From: Hyalella azteca
Taxonomy: Eukaryota; Arthropoda; Malacostraca; Amphipoda; Hyalellidae
DNA length: 64,000 nt
NCBI RefSeq assembly: GCF_000764305.2
Contig: NW_025943778.1
Location: 26,192-90,191, forward strand
Direction of reading: 5' to 3'
Positions 49,089-60,300 of the stretch are shown piece by piece (within the stretch, counting starts at the first letter, position 1; each line of letters opens with the position of its first letter). The translations under genes and the position numbers were made by a program. The notes beneath the pieces were generated by a model. The model was not told where the DNA came from. It made no database searches and was given only the letters and a program-made list of their open reading frames with translations.

Positions 49089-49261
49089 CAGCACGGCAAC
49101 CCGCGACGCTTAACCCAAGGAAACGAAGCACGGCTTCCTGCGTATAAAAACGAGCTTGTTAGCAATTAATTTAGCCCAAATGATGTCGTAATGCTGGAGA
49201 AAGCTTCTCGTTAACGCACCTTCAGTGCGCGTCGTAAAAATAGAGACCGATTTCAGCGCTG

Positions 49262-52200
49262 GCTTGTTTGAAGTTAGCTTTCTGTTGATGAATTCATTTG
49301 ATTATATTATTTATGTTTTTGTATTTTAATAATAATAATCAATGGTTTTGTATATTAATATTTTGTATATAACACAATAAACAGACCATAGTGTTGTCGA
49401 TTGTTAAAATGGTCCAAAAAATTGTGCTCCATCGCGATGAGTGGGATTTGCCCCGCAAAATTTGCAAATTGCGAATAAAATCAATGCAGAATTTTTGTCC
49501 AACGCAATTCTGCTACCAGCTGTGCAAATGGAATAAAATATTGTGGTATTTCTTGCTTCAGATTTCAAGGCGATCGATAAAAGTGACGACATAAACGAAT
49601 ATATGAATAGAAACTGGATTTAGCTTCCTTTTAACATGAATCATAGAATCACCGCCATGGTATAGAGTACGCATCGAAAAAACTTGGAAATTTAATCGAA
49701 AAACAGCAAGGAAGTAAATTACGTTTAAGTCAAAAAATCGAAGGCTGGGAAAAACTGTTCATAATTAAATTAGCTAAAAAGCAACAAGAAGTTCACCGAC
49801 TTAGCTGTTCATTTGGTATTAGTTCAGCAGATGTTCGCTAAAAGCTATAAAGAATTATTCAAGTTGATCAACATAGATGTACATATATGGTATTAATTAA
49901 GAAGATGCCACTACGGAATTGAATTCAACCGAAAGTGGATGTTTCTCGTATCCTGCTTCACGCCATATGACCGTGTAAGAAGTTTATGTACAGACTCGAG
50001 TGTGCACGCGCAGACCAAGTAGACCACTTAAGGAAGACACTAACAAACAGGCTCACTAGACCACTCGCTGGTAATTCATCAAACCTCGGGGATAAAGACA
50101 TCTTTGTTCTGAACCTCTAAATTTTCACGGAGCCAAGCATCGCACATCGCCTGCCCAAGCCAAGGCCTAAAGAAACCAAAGGCTTTTACTGAAGACTGTC
50201 GCTGTGGTTTGAAAGGCAGCGATGTAACCATCTTACTGCCGAGGCCTAAGTATCCACACTCAATATTTATTCATGTATGGTTAAGTACGTTGAGTGAGTT
50301 GGTTACTTTCTCATATAATTTATTCAGGATCACTATCGCTCTCATAATCTCGGGAGCTTATTTTCATGTCTCTGAACTGACCATGTCTCAAAAACTTTCA
50401 TTTTTTAGTGATATAGTAATTAGAGAAGAAGAATGAGATGTTACAAATTTTCCACCGTTTAGATTTTTTACCCAGAAAGAAATTGTGATAATTTAATCAT
50501 ATATCACTAGCAAAAAATGAGCTGGGAAATGACAACTTGATACCTTAATTCGTTAAATCTAATTTTAAAAATAATGCTGCCAAAAGATACGATCGAACGC
50601 TGACTCCAGATTGATGCATAGACAAATTGTTTCTACTTTTGAAAGAGTTCTCCCATTTCTAAAGTTCTTGGCATTGACAGACTAAACAACTAGGCAAAGA
50701 GTTCACAACTATCGGATTGATGTTTCGGTGTTCATTTAACAAACGTTCGGAACAACTAAAACATTAATGAGTTTTAGTATAAAAAATTTAAATTTTGCCC
50801 ATATTACCCATTGCTGTAGAAACAATGCTGTAGATTTTTTCTTGCCACCAAATTGAGCGGATGAAGTCTTCCCAACCTAATTTTGCACTAATTAATTACT
50901 AATTACACTAATATATATATATTACACTAATAATTAATTAGTGTATTAAATTACACTAATAATTAATTAATATATATTACACTAATAATTAATTACACTA
51001 ATTATTTTCTCAAGAGAAAAAAATATTAGTTATCCGGTCCACGTATTGATAATTTGTTAACCGTTAATTTAGGAACGAAAAGTAAATTTATTCATTATCA
51101 CTCATGATCGCAACTGTGAAGATTTTATGAGGATTTAAATAAAAAAGATAAATAATAAATCTTACAGCTCTTTACACATGTCGTGTTGCTGCAGATGTCG
51201 AAATCCCTCAACAGGTGGAGCATGGAGTATAAATACGAAAATCCAATTAATAATAATTTTAAACTTGAAAACACCCTTAATCAGAATACAGGGCTCGTTT
51301 CAAAGGAGTTAAAATATTGTAATACTTTGGTAAGTGAACATTGAAATATATACTTACCAAATAAGTATTACAAATAATTTTGTAATACTTTTGTAAATAT
51401 ATTCCAGTGCCTCAGCTTACTATGTTGACTTTTAAGTAAGTTTCAGCGTTAAATTCGTACAACTCAGATTTAAAATAATTTATAACAGATCTACAATACA
51501 GTTTTCTGTAGTTATAACAAGGAATTTTCATCATTCGCAGTGTTAATTGTTCGCCATGTAATCGTTATGCATGGCCTTTAACAAGAAATAATTACAACCA
51601 AGCTTTGATTGACCTTGATTGTTCGTTTCTATTATATTATTTTGCCCTATGTAATTTCTCAGTTTATTATAAATAAGATTTTTCAGATCTTTTATTTATT
51701 AAAAGTGACTCTTGCGTCTTCGTTCTCGCGACAGCATCTCCGAGCGTCTTGTTATAAACGCAGCGATCTTCGCATTCCTTCAGTCACTCAATGCATCTCC
51801 GGAGTCATTCCTATTGAAGGTCTAGACTTTAATGAAGATAGGATGTCTCAAATTATCATTCCAGTCCAAAATACTTACCGACAATGAACTCTAAATATCT
51901 GCAGGATCACAAACCTAAATATATTGAACAACAACGACAGGGATTATTTTGTTCACCGACGAATCATTGACAGATGCTGCTGAATATTAAAAATATTAAT
52001 TCAAATATAACTTCAATGCAAATGCCATTATATTTATTGGTGAGAGGCACAAAATAGACGAATTGCCTCATGTGCATTTTTTCTCTATAGCCAAAAGCAT
52101 TCACTCCATTACTAGTAGCTCAACGTAGCCACATTATTTCATGATGAAAACATGTTACTGTTTAAACAAATACACTTCATGATCGTTATGACAAAACAAT

Positions 52201-52395
52201 AAATCCCCAAATTGTACTGAATAGAATGTAAAAAAATTAAATTTTGTTATGCAGACATATCAAATAAAACCTGCCATAAATAAGACAATATCTTGACTAA
52301 ATAAAAACTGAATTAGATATCAGATGCATGCTAGAAAAAAAAATGAATTGTGCCTCTATGAAAAATTTTATATACACGAAATATTAGTCGATTTT
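49262..52395. other. 3.1 kb, no gene recognised
   Basis: AT-rich noncoding sequence. At 50888-51003 a run of ACTAATAATTAATTA-type words forms an AT-rich tandem and palindromic stretch. The open frames (up to 92 codons) match nothing known. Confidence 0.5.
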
Positions 52396-52408
52396 TTCCG
52401 AGAATATA

Positions 52409-52632
52409 CACAGAATAGCATGCTGATGGACAACACACAGAATAGCATGCTGATGGACAGCATACAGAATAGCATGCTGATGGACAGCACGCAGAATAGC
52501 ATGCTGATGGACAGCACAGCACACAGAACAGCATGCTGATGGACAGCACACAGAACCGCATGCTGATGGACAGCACACAGAATAGCATGCTGATGGACAG
52601 CACACAGAATAGCCTGCTGATGGACAGCACTC
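52409..52632. repeat. 27-bp minisatellite, about eight units
   Basis: Units of the type AATAGCATGCTGATGGACAG plus 7 bp. One unit is lengthened by an extra ACAGC. The period is a multiple of three, so open frames run on both strands (SMLMDSTQN on plus, CCPSACYSV on minus). These are not considered genes. Confidence 0.9.
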
Positions 52633-52808
52633 AGACGTATGATGGTCCAGATGCGCAGGTGCTCAATTGTATACTCTGTATACACGGTGTTCACGATATT
52701 CATTTCCTAGTGTATGGTTCGTGTGAACGAACAAATTTGTTGCAGATGTCAACAGAAAATTTATGGAAAACCCAAAAATTATGGGCGATAAATTAAAATA
52801 AAACGTCA

Positions 52809-53600
52809 ACTCACTTAAGAAGATATAAATCAGAGCGGGGAAGTTAAATTAACTTAGTTTCCCGTATGTTTAGAAAAGTTCCGGCGAAGTGATCAATAAT
52901 AAAGAAAAATATTATTTATTAAAAGAAAACCCACTTAATTTAGCGCAATTCAGGGTTTCCGTGGTTTATGTTTTGCATCACTCATCCCACCAATAACTGA
53001 CAAAATTTTCTATAGTCTTCAGTCTTACTGAAGCTCGAAAATATATTGTACAGACAGAATTTTTTTGAAGGAATTTGTGGCTTTGCTTTTGTTTCGTTTG
53101 GAAAAAATGGCTCTGGCGAAGTCTATGTAAATGTTGTGGTGAGACGCATCACTGTGACCTATGATGATTATGATGAAGACATAGCTCATTGCGGTGATGA
53201 TGTTTGTATACGCAATGATGGTGAAGATGCAACAGTGAATATTATGTTGAGAATTTTTACCCATGAAAGATGATGATAATGATTGTCCGTAAAACTATGA
53301 TGTTGGTGTGGCAGTTCATATTAATGAGATGATATTTAGGCTTGCAATAACGAAGACGATGTGACAGTGCATTTTATAGTTCTAATGTTTTAAACCGAAA
53401 TGATACTGATGACATGGCGAACTTTAATTGAAGCGATAATGTCTGCGCCTGTAATGATTTTCATGGCACGAATGAGAACATTAAGATGATGATAAAATGA
53501 CAGCCCAAATAATAGTTAATGTGTTTTTGTTTGTTTATATAATGATGTTCGTGACGTGATACGGACCATTATGATATACTATGAAGTTTGGTATATTAAG
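52809..53600 (+). repeat. segmental duplication A, copy 1
   Basis: About 790 bp matching 54446-55175 in the same order, from ACTCACTTAAGAAGATA through GAAGTTTGGTATATTAA, at roughly 85% identity with indels. A 75-79 codon frame inside copy 1 is broken in copy 2, arguing against a conserved protein. Confidence 0.8.
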
Positions 53601-53772
53601 GGGGAGGTATACCCTCCAGAAAAACTTTTTTGTTTATGGACGGATCACTCTGAAACTTGGTACACTTATGTAAAACAGAATTCTAAGACATTTTTGTTCG
53701 TGTGATTTTTTCGAAAAAATTGATAGAAAACGTGACATTCATAGAAAACGGACAAAAAAGGGGGTACTGTAG

Positions 53773-54082
53773 AAATCTATCTCCTCCTAGGGTTTTGAAG
53801 CTACAGCGAAGAGACATATAACATTCTATTCGTAAAGACCATACCAATGCAGTAACACGGCCCGATTTTTGATTTTTGCTTCAGTTTTTTTTTTCACAAG
53901 CATTTTTCCATTTTTTTCATTTTTTCTCATTCCCCCCCCCCCTTCCCCCCCATTTTGAATCCAAACTATGCACAAATCTAAAAAAAGGACCGTGTTACTG
54001 CATAGGTATGGTCTTTACGAATAGAATGGTACATGTCTCATTGCTGTAGCTTCAAAACTCTAGGAGGAGATAGGTTTTCCGT
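53773..54082. mobile_element. foldback-type element with arms of about 100 bp
   Basis: The left arm (about 53773-53870) starts near CTATCTCCTCCTAG and includes TTCTATTCGTAAAGACCATA. The right arm (about 53985-54082) is its reverse complement at about 85-90% identity. The loop of about 115 bp holds T-rich sequence and a run of C at about 53931-53950. The element directly follows the end of duplication copy 1, so it may have inserted there. No coding capacity. Confidence 0.6.
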
Positions 54083-54445
54083 GACAAAAAGTTGAACTTA
54101 TCAGGACGGCGCGACAAAGTTCCGCGCGCCTTGAAAAAGTCACTAAATGTAGCATAGCTACCAAACTACAGGCTCCTGTAGCCTAATCCCACTCAAGGAT
54201 GCTAAGAGCGACTTGCAGAACACCACTCCTCACAAAGCGAAGAGGGTGACTGCAGCTTGATGCCAGATACACCAATATTTGTAGTCTCAGCGAGTGAATT
54301 ACCTTTGGTCTATTTTGTGAAGGAACTCCACCCCCCGCCCCCCGTTAAAGCCCCGCTGTTTGCGTAAATATTGACGTAAATGGATCGCAGTGGTATCGTT
54401 GAAAAGCTCAGAATGTCAGCTTTAAGATGAGACTAAGCATGTAAA

Positions 54446-55175
54446 ACTCACTTAAGAAGATAGAAATCAGAGCTGGGAAGTTATATTAACTTAGTTTCCC
54501 GTATGCTTATAAATGTTCCGGCGAAGTGATCAATAATAACAAAAATATTATTTATTGAAAGAAAACCCACCTAATTTAGCGCAATTCAGGATTTCCGTAG
54601 TTAATGTTTTGCATCATTCTTGCTAACAATAACTGACAAAATTTTCTATAGTCAAGTTCTTCAGTCTTACTGATGCTAGAAAATATTTAGTACAGAAAGG
54701 ACTTTTTTAAGGAATTTGTGGCTTTGCTGTGGTTTCGCTTGGAAAAAATGGCTCTGCCGAAGTTCTATGTAAATGTTGTGGTGAGACGCATCACGATGAT
54801 TGGGCCTATGGTGATTATGATGATGACATAGCTCATTACGGTGATGATGTTTGTATATAACGCAATGTTGGAGATGACGTAACAGTGAATATTATGTTGA
54901 GAATTTTTGACCAAGGAAAATGATGTGCATTTTTATAGTTCTAATGTTTTTGACTGTATTGATACTGATGACATGGCAATGGAAATGATACTGATGACAT
55001 GGCGAAGTAAATTAAAGCGATAATGTCTGTGCCTGTAATGATTTTCATGGCATGAATGAACACATAAAGATCATGATAAAATGACAGTCCAAATAATAAT
55101 TAATGTGTTCTTTTTTATATAATGATGTCCGTGACGTGATACGGACCATTATGATATATGAAGTTTGGTATATTA
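54446..55175 (+). repeat. segmental duplication A, copy 2
   Basis: Second copy of 52809-53600, about 1.64 kb to the right, same orientation, with several deletions. Confidence 0.8.
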
Positions 55176-55470
55176 ATGTAGTGATGATGGTATAGTGGTG
55201 CATACCCTGGTTATGGTGCATGGGATATTTTGGTGACGGCGCAGTACTGAACATAACAGTGATGCATTATTGACCACTATAATAATCTAAAGTGTCAACA
55301 GGATTAGGCATTGTGCAAATTATCGCGACTCGAAGTTCCTGAGCTGTCAGGTCCCGAATTACTGTGTTGCAGGTTTGACATCAGCTCAATTTTAAAAGAT
55401 AAGCAATTAATTTATTCCTGTTTTACTGGTTTCTCTCATAATAAATGTGAAACATATATTTTAACTTACA

Positions 55471-55900
55471 TACTTTATTATCGTATGCTGATTTATGATT
55501 TATGATCCGATAAGCCACTTATAAACAAACCATTTAACTATAATAGTTTAATATTCATTCGAAACAATTCATAATATCGATACATACGACTATAGTTTGG
55601 TCCTGAACTTCTGAGATAAATGAAATTTAATGGATTGCGGAGAAATCCGGTGCCCTTGAATGATTTTAATTACTGTGTTCTGCGAGTCGACGAGCAGATA
55701 CGCAATTATAAATATAATGGAGCTATGAAGCTTAACTGGAGCGCGGTAACAAGCTATTCTGGTCAGAGCTGTCGGATCCTATGTAGGATCTCATGACTTG
55801 TTCTCCAGCGAGCGTCCTTCATGGGTGGTGCACGATGTCTGCAGGACACATCTTGCAGGAGTGTTGGTAAGGTTGGTATATTAGGGTGTACTAGGGTGCG
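55471..55900 (+). repeat. segmental duplication B, copy 1
   Basis: Matches 56343-56774 from TACTTTATTATCGTAT through GGTTGGTATATTAG. The inner 250 bp (GTCGACGAGCAGATACGCAA onward) is almost identical. Noncoding. Confidence 0.85.
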
Positions 55901-56096
55901 TAGGGGTGTGTAGATTAGGATACACTAGGGTGTTTGGTAGTTTGTAGATTAGGGTACATTAGGGTGTTTGGTAGTTTACATATTTTTTATTACATTTTTC
56001 TTATTTTTAACTGTAAAGTGTTGTTTTATCATTTTTAAACGAAAAATATGCAATTGTGGTAAAGGGACCAAGGGTGGGCGCCTTGCCCCAAGCCCA

Positions 56097-56132
56097 TGGG
56101 CCCATTGCCCCAGGGGTGGGGCAATGGGCCCA
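56097..56132. repeat. perfect 16-bp stem, GC-rich hairpin
   Basis: TGGGCCCATTGCCCCA (56097-56112) and its exact reverse complement (56117-56132) flank GGGG. A shorter related GCCCCA/TGGGGC pattern appears near 56290-56325. Confidence 0.7.
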
Positions 56133-56342
56133 TTTTAACACTTTTTACAAAATAGTGTTTCATTAAAAATTGAATAACTCTATAGGCGTCTAATTCACAT
56201 CATACATTCCTCATTAGTTGCACCTTTAAACAAAACAAAGAACCACCTCGTATCAATTAAAACTTCATCAAAAATTTAGTTTAAAAAAAGTGGGGGGCGC
56301 GCTGCCCCACGTTGCCCTATAAGACATATATCTGAAGTTAGT

Positions 56343-56774
56343 TACTTTATTATCGTATATTTATGAAAGATTTCTGATTTCATAAGACACTTATAAACAA
56401 ACAATTTACCCTATTATAGTTCAATATTCATTCGAAACAATTCATAATATCGAGACATACGACTATAGTTTGGTCCTGAACCTCTGAGAAAACGGAAATT
56501 CAATGGACTGCGGAGAAATCCGGTGTCTTTGAATGATTTTAATTACTGCGCTCTGTGAGTCGACGAGCAGATACGCAATTATAAATATAATGGAGCTATG
56601 AAGCTTAACTGGAGCGCGGTAACAAGCTATTCTGGTCAGAGCTGTCGGATCCTATGTAGGATCTCATGACTTGTTCTCCAGCGAGCGTCCTACATGGGTG
56701 GTGCACGATGTCTGCAGGACACATCTTGCAGGAGTGTTGGTAAGGTTGGTATATTAGAGTGTACTATAGGGTGC
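56343..56774 (+). repeat. segmental duplication B, copy 2
   Basis: Second copy of 55471-55900 at an offset of about 873 bp. Each copy is followed by GGGT-rich minisatellite, so the unit of duplication probably included the start of that repeat. Confidence 0.85.
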
Positions 56775-57076
56775 TTTGGGTTTGTAGATCAGGGTACATT
56801 AGGGTGCTAGGGAGTTTGTAGATTAGGGTATATTAGGGTGTACTAGGGTGTTTAGGGGTGTGTAGATTAGGGTACACTAGGGTGCTTAGGGGTTTGTAAA
56901 TTAGGGTACACTAGGGGGCTTATGGGCTTTTAGATTAGGATATATTAGGCTGCTTAGTAGTTTTAGATTAGGGTACATTAGGGTGTTTGGTAGTTTGTAG
57001 ATTGGGGTATATTTGGGTGTTTGAGGGGGTTTTGAGGTTTGTAGACTAGGGTACTCCAGGGTGTTTAGGGGTGTTT

Positions 57077-57244
57077 ACATACAGAGCTTGGTCTACTCAG
57101 GGTTGTAAGGCATGCTTTACATACAGAGCTTTGTCTACTCAGGGTTGTAAGGCATGCTTTACATACAGAGCTTGGTCTGCTCAGGGTTGTAAGGCATGCT
57201 TTACATACAGAGCTTGGTCTGCTCAGGGTTGTAAGCCATGCTTT
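57077..57244 (+). repeat. 42-bp minisatellite, four units
   Basis: Units start at 57077, 57119, 57161 and 57203, each beginning ACATACAGAGCTT. Fourteen codons per unit give an open frame (FTYRAW-STQGCKAC repeats), which I regard as a by-product. Confidence 0.9.
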
Positions 57245-57373
57245 ACAGTTTACACTTACTCTGGTTGTTTACTCGTCGTCGTATGGTTTGTTTTAGATGC
57301 ACATGGGTTTGCCTATACAGTTGCATGGCATGGATTGGCATGCTTTAAATCAATATCAGTAATTTTGACGTAA

Positions 57374-60300
57374 AGATATTGTTGTAATTTCGCTCCAACA
57401 CTGGGTATTCGATTTGAGTTTTTTTACTTTTTTCATGTCCGGAACACTCAATAATTACTGTTTCATGGCTGAACATCGAAAAATTTTTGTGCCATATAGT
57501 CAAATATTAGTAGTATCTATATCGAATAAGTGTATTTATGAACATTTGAACATGTTCAAATAATAACGAAATGTTACGAAAATTTTATCAAATTTGAAAG
57601 CTTCGGGAAACGGTTAAGGAGAATCAGATCATAATTTTATTTAAGAATAAAAAAATAATATTATTGATATATTTTTAGGATTTCTTATAATTCGGTATTC
57701 CAAAAACACATATTTACTGCATTATTATCCAATAACTCATATATCATCTCATTCTCAATTCATCGTAGTTATAGTTAATCAATCACGGTAAAAATGTCTT
57801 TTTGCTAATTGCTTATTTTACTCTCATAAGGAATGATTATGATTTCAATTCAAGTTCAGATAAAATCAAAATATTTCCTGCTTATCCCCCGAAATGCCTC
57901 TATATAATATTGAATTAACTTAATGCAGCAAAATGACATTCCGACGCTCGTATCAGAGCATTTCGCTTTATTTCACCGATATTGTTTTGAAGCCAACATT
58001 AATTCAAGTTTCTTCCGCACGAAACTTTTCCACCGACAATGCCACCTCACAAATTAATAACATATATTTATATACTGCCACACGCATGTAGTGATAAAAA
58101 TATTTAAAAAACAACCTCAAATACCGGTAAAGTAGTTGATGATCTAAATACTAGATGTGAATGCCACTTACGTGCCCGACCTCAGCCATGTTTCAGCCAA
58201 ATTGACGAGGTAGATGGTATATATAGTCTCGAGCTAAAGACACTTATTATTGCCGCTTGTTAATTGTAATGACGCCGTTACATTTTGATTTATGATTGCT
58301 GCATCAACATCAATTATTTTTTTCAGTAGCATGTCAATGGAAAACTGGAATGGAATTATGGAACATACAAACTTTTTATGCACAAGAAGTTTAATGATGG
58401 AAGGAAGAGGAAAATATTTTGAATTTCGCGAGTGGATTCATTTTGCTTTTTGCTGAATAAATAATTGGAAAGAGAGATGATGCCTTTATAATAACAAAAC
58501 GTATTAAAAAATTATAAAAGTTCTACAAATCTTGTTGTTTTTAGTTTGTCGCATTTTCTTGCAGGAAATATTCCCGGATATAAAATTGTAACATGGTGTT
58601 CTGTTTGCCAATGACAAAGACAAACAATAAGAGAAACTTGGACTGGAGAATAAAATTCAATGAAGATGTAGAAAAATTCAATGGAGATGTTTTTACCGAT
58701 AGAGAAGCCGAGTTTCTACCGATTAAAACGATAGAGAGAATTACGAAGTAATCTTGTTTGAATTAATCTCACATTTAAAATTAATAATAGTGGTGTTTTA
58801 GTGATATGTAATTGTAATATTCGAACATCATCCTCGTTTTACTGAATTTCGAGGAATGAATTAAAAATAAAACATCGGTAAATATAGCAGTATATATACA
58901 AATTCAATACGATTTTATAACTTAATTTTACGATTTTAGTTGTTAAACTTTGTACATCTACTGTCTTTGAATTACTTGGTAATTATGCTATCTATTTCTA
59001 CCGATATTATCAGTCAATAATCTAAATATCTATTGTAATTGTATTATAAGCTGATAATATATAATTCGCTTTAATATCGAATGACTCTCATATATGAAAA
59101 CAAGACCGGGTTTACAAACTGTACATTCAATCAATAGTTGAATACGCGGCACACCGAATAAATCAAGTAGGAATGTAGAATAAAGTTCATTCAGATTCAT
59201 AAAACAGTAGAAATTTAGTTGTTCATGGATTGCGATGAAAGTTAGGCCACCAACGCGGAATCATTCGCAAGTTAGAGGCGGTATATTCACTAAACTCTTT
59301 ATTTAGACTAAGAAATGACCAAGAAATGGCAGAATTGAGGCGCTATAAACTGACGCAAGAGCTTCAATTATCGACTTAAACACTAGGTTGCATGTTGACG
59401 AGCTGTTACTGAACACCGATCAAGTTAGCACTGGACACACGCTTGGAAAAGATAGCTGTATTTTCTCCGCGAAATATCACCCACTAACAGATTAATATTG
59501 CATTTGAGGCGTGTTTGTGTTTGACGCGCTTGTTTGGTGTATACAAATTTAGGAACTGCTATTTTTATTATAAGTGAATGCTTTCAAGATAAAAGAATTG
59601 AGGCTACGTTTACAACTGCATCATATGATGAAGCATCTTACAATATATCACTTCGATTAGAGGAATAATCAGACCTTCTCAGTCTTTTAATTACACTGAG
59701 GTCACTCCTCGTCGCACTAGCTTCAAGTGTGCAATGCTAACTATTCATACGGTATAATTTTACTTTCGATAACCCTCACAATATTATTGTATATATCCAT
59801 TTTATTTTAGGGAGAATCTGACTGCAACTCCAGGGAATTCACTGCTAAAACAATGCTGCATATCTTGAAAAATTCCTTTGAGTTACCGTTCAAAAATGAA
59901 CTTGAAAAGTAAATAGCCCTGATAAATTAGCTTCATAATTGCATGATAAGGAAATGATATAACTGTAGCGTATCTATTATTGAGTTAAGATGTATACTAT
60001 TCATTTTCAAGCACATATGTACTCTTGTTATTTTCTGATGCAGATTTGCTCATCAGTTTCTTTCATGTATGAAGAGCGTGAAACAGGTACTGTCAATCAA
60101 ATTTATTATGGATCTTTAAAACGGCCATAAAATATGTCGCTTATGTAGGCGACATTTATATCGTTTCTAGCGGAAGTTTTTATTTCATAAACATCCTTCT
60201 GAAGTCATAGATTATTTAAATGACAAAATATTTAGATACAAAAAGAAATAACATGCCTAGGTCATGGTTCGAGTAACGGTCGTGCTCATAATGAAGGCTG

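Larger units (their letters stand above)
55862..57070 (+). repeat. GGGT-rich degenerate minisatellite (two blocks)
   Basis: Loose units of about 30-35 bp, such as TAGATTAGGGTACACTAGGG with TGTTTAGGGGT, occur at 55862-55980 and 56753-57070, just after each copy of duplication B. The plus strand has many G3-4 runs. Not a telomeric TTAGG array, because the unit is long and irregular. Confidence 0.75.

Noticed and set aside
52324..52796. Cys-rich (CCPSACYSV) and related repetitive frames
   Set aside because: Explained by the 27-bp minisatellite; no signal peptide, splice context or stable frame outside the array.
55862..57070. Possible internal telomeric repeat
   Set aside because: Units are about 30-35 bp and irregular; there is no run of the arthropod TTAGG pentamer.
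57071..57373. 100-codon frame with four 14-residue repeats
   Set aside because: Direct product of a 42-bp minisatellite with no supporting gene structure.
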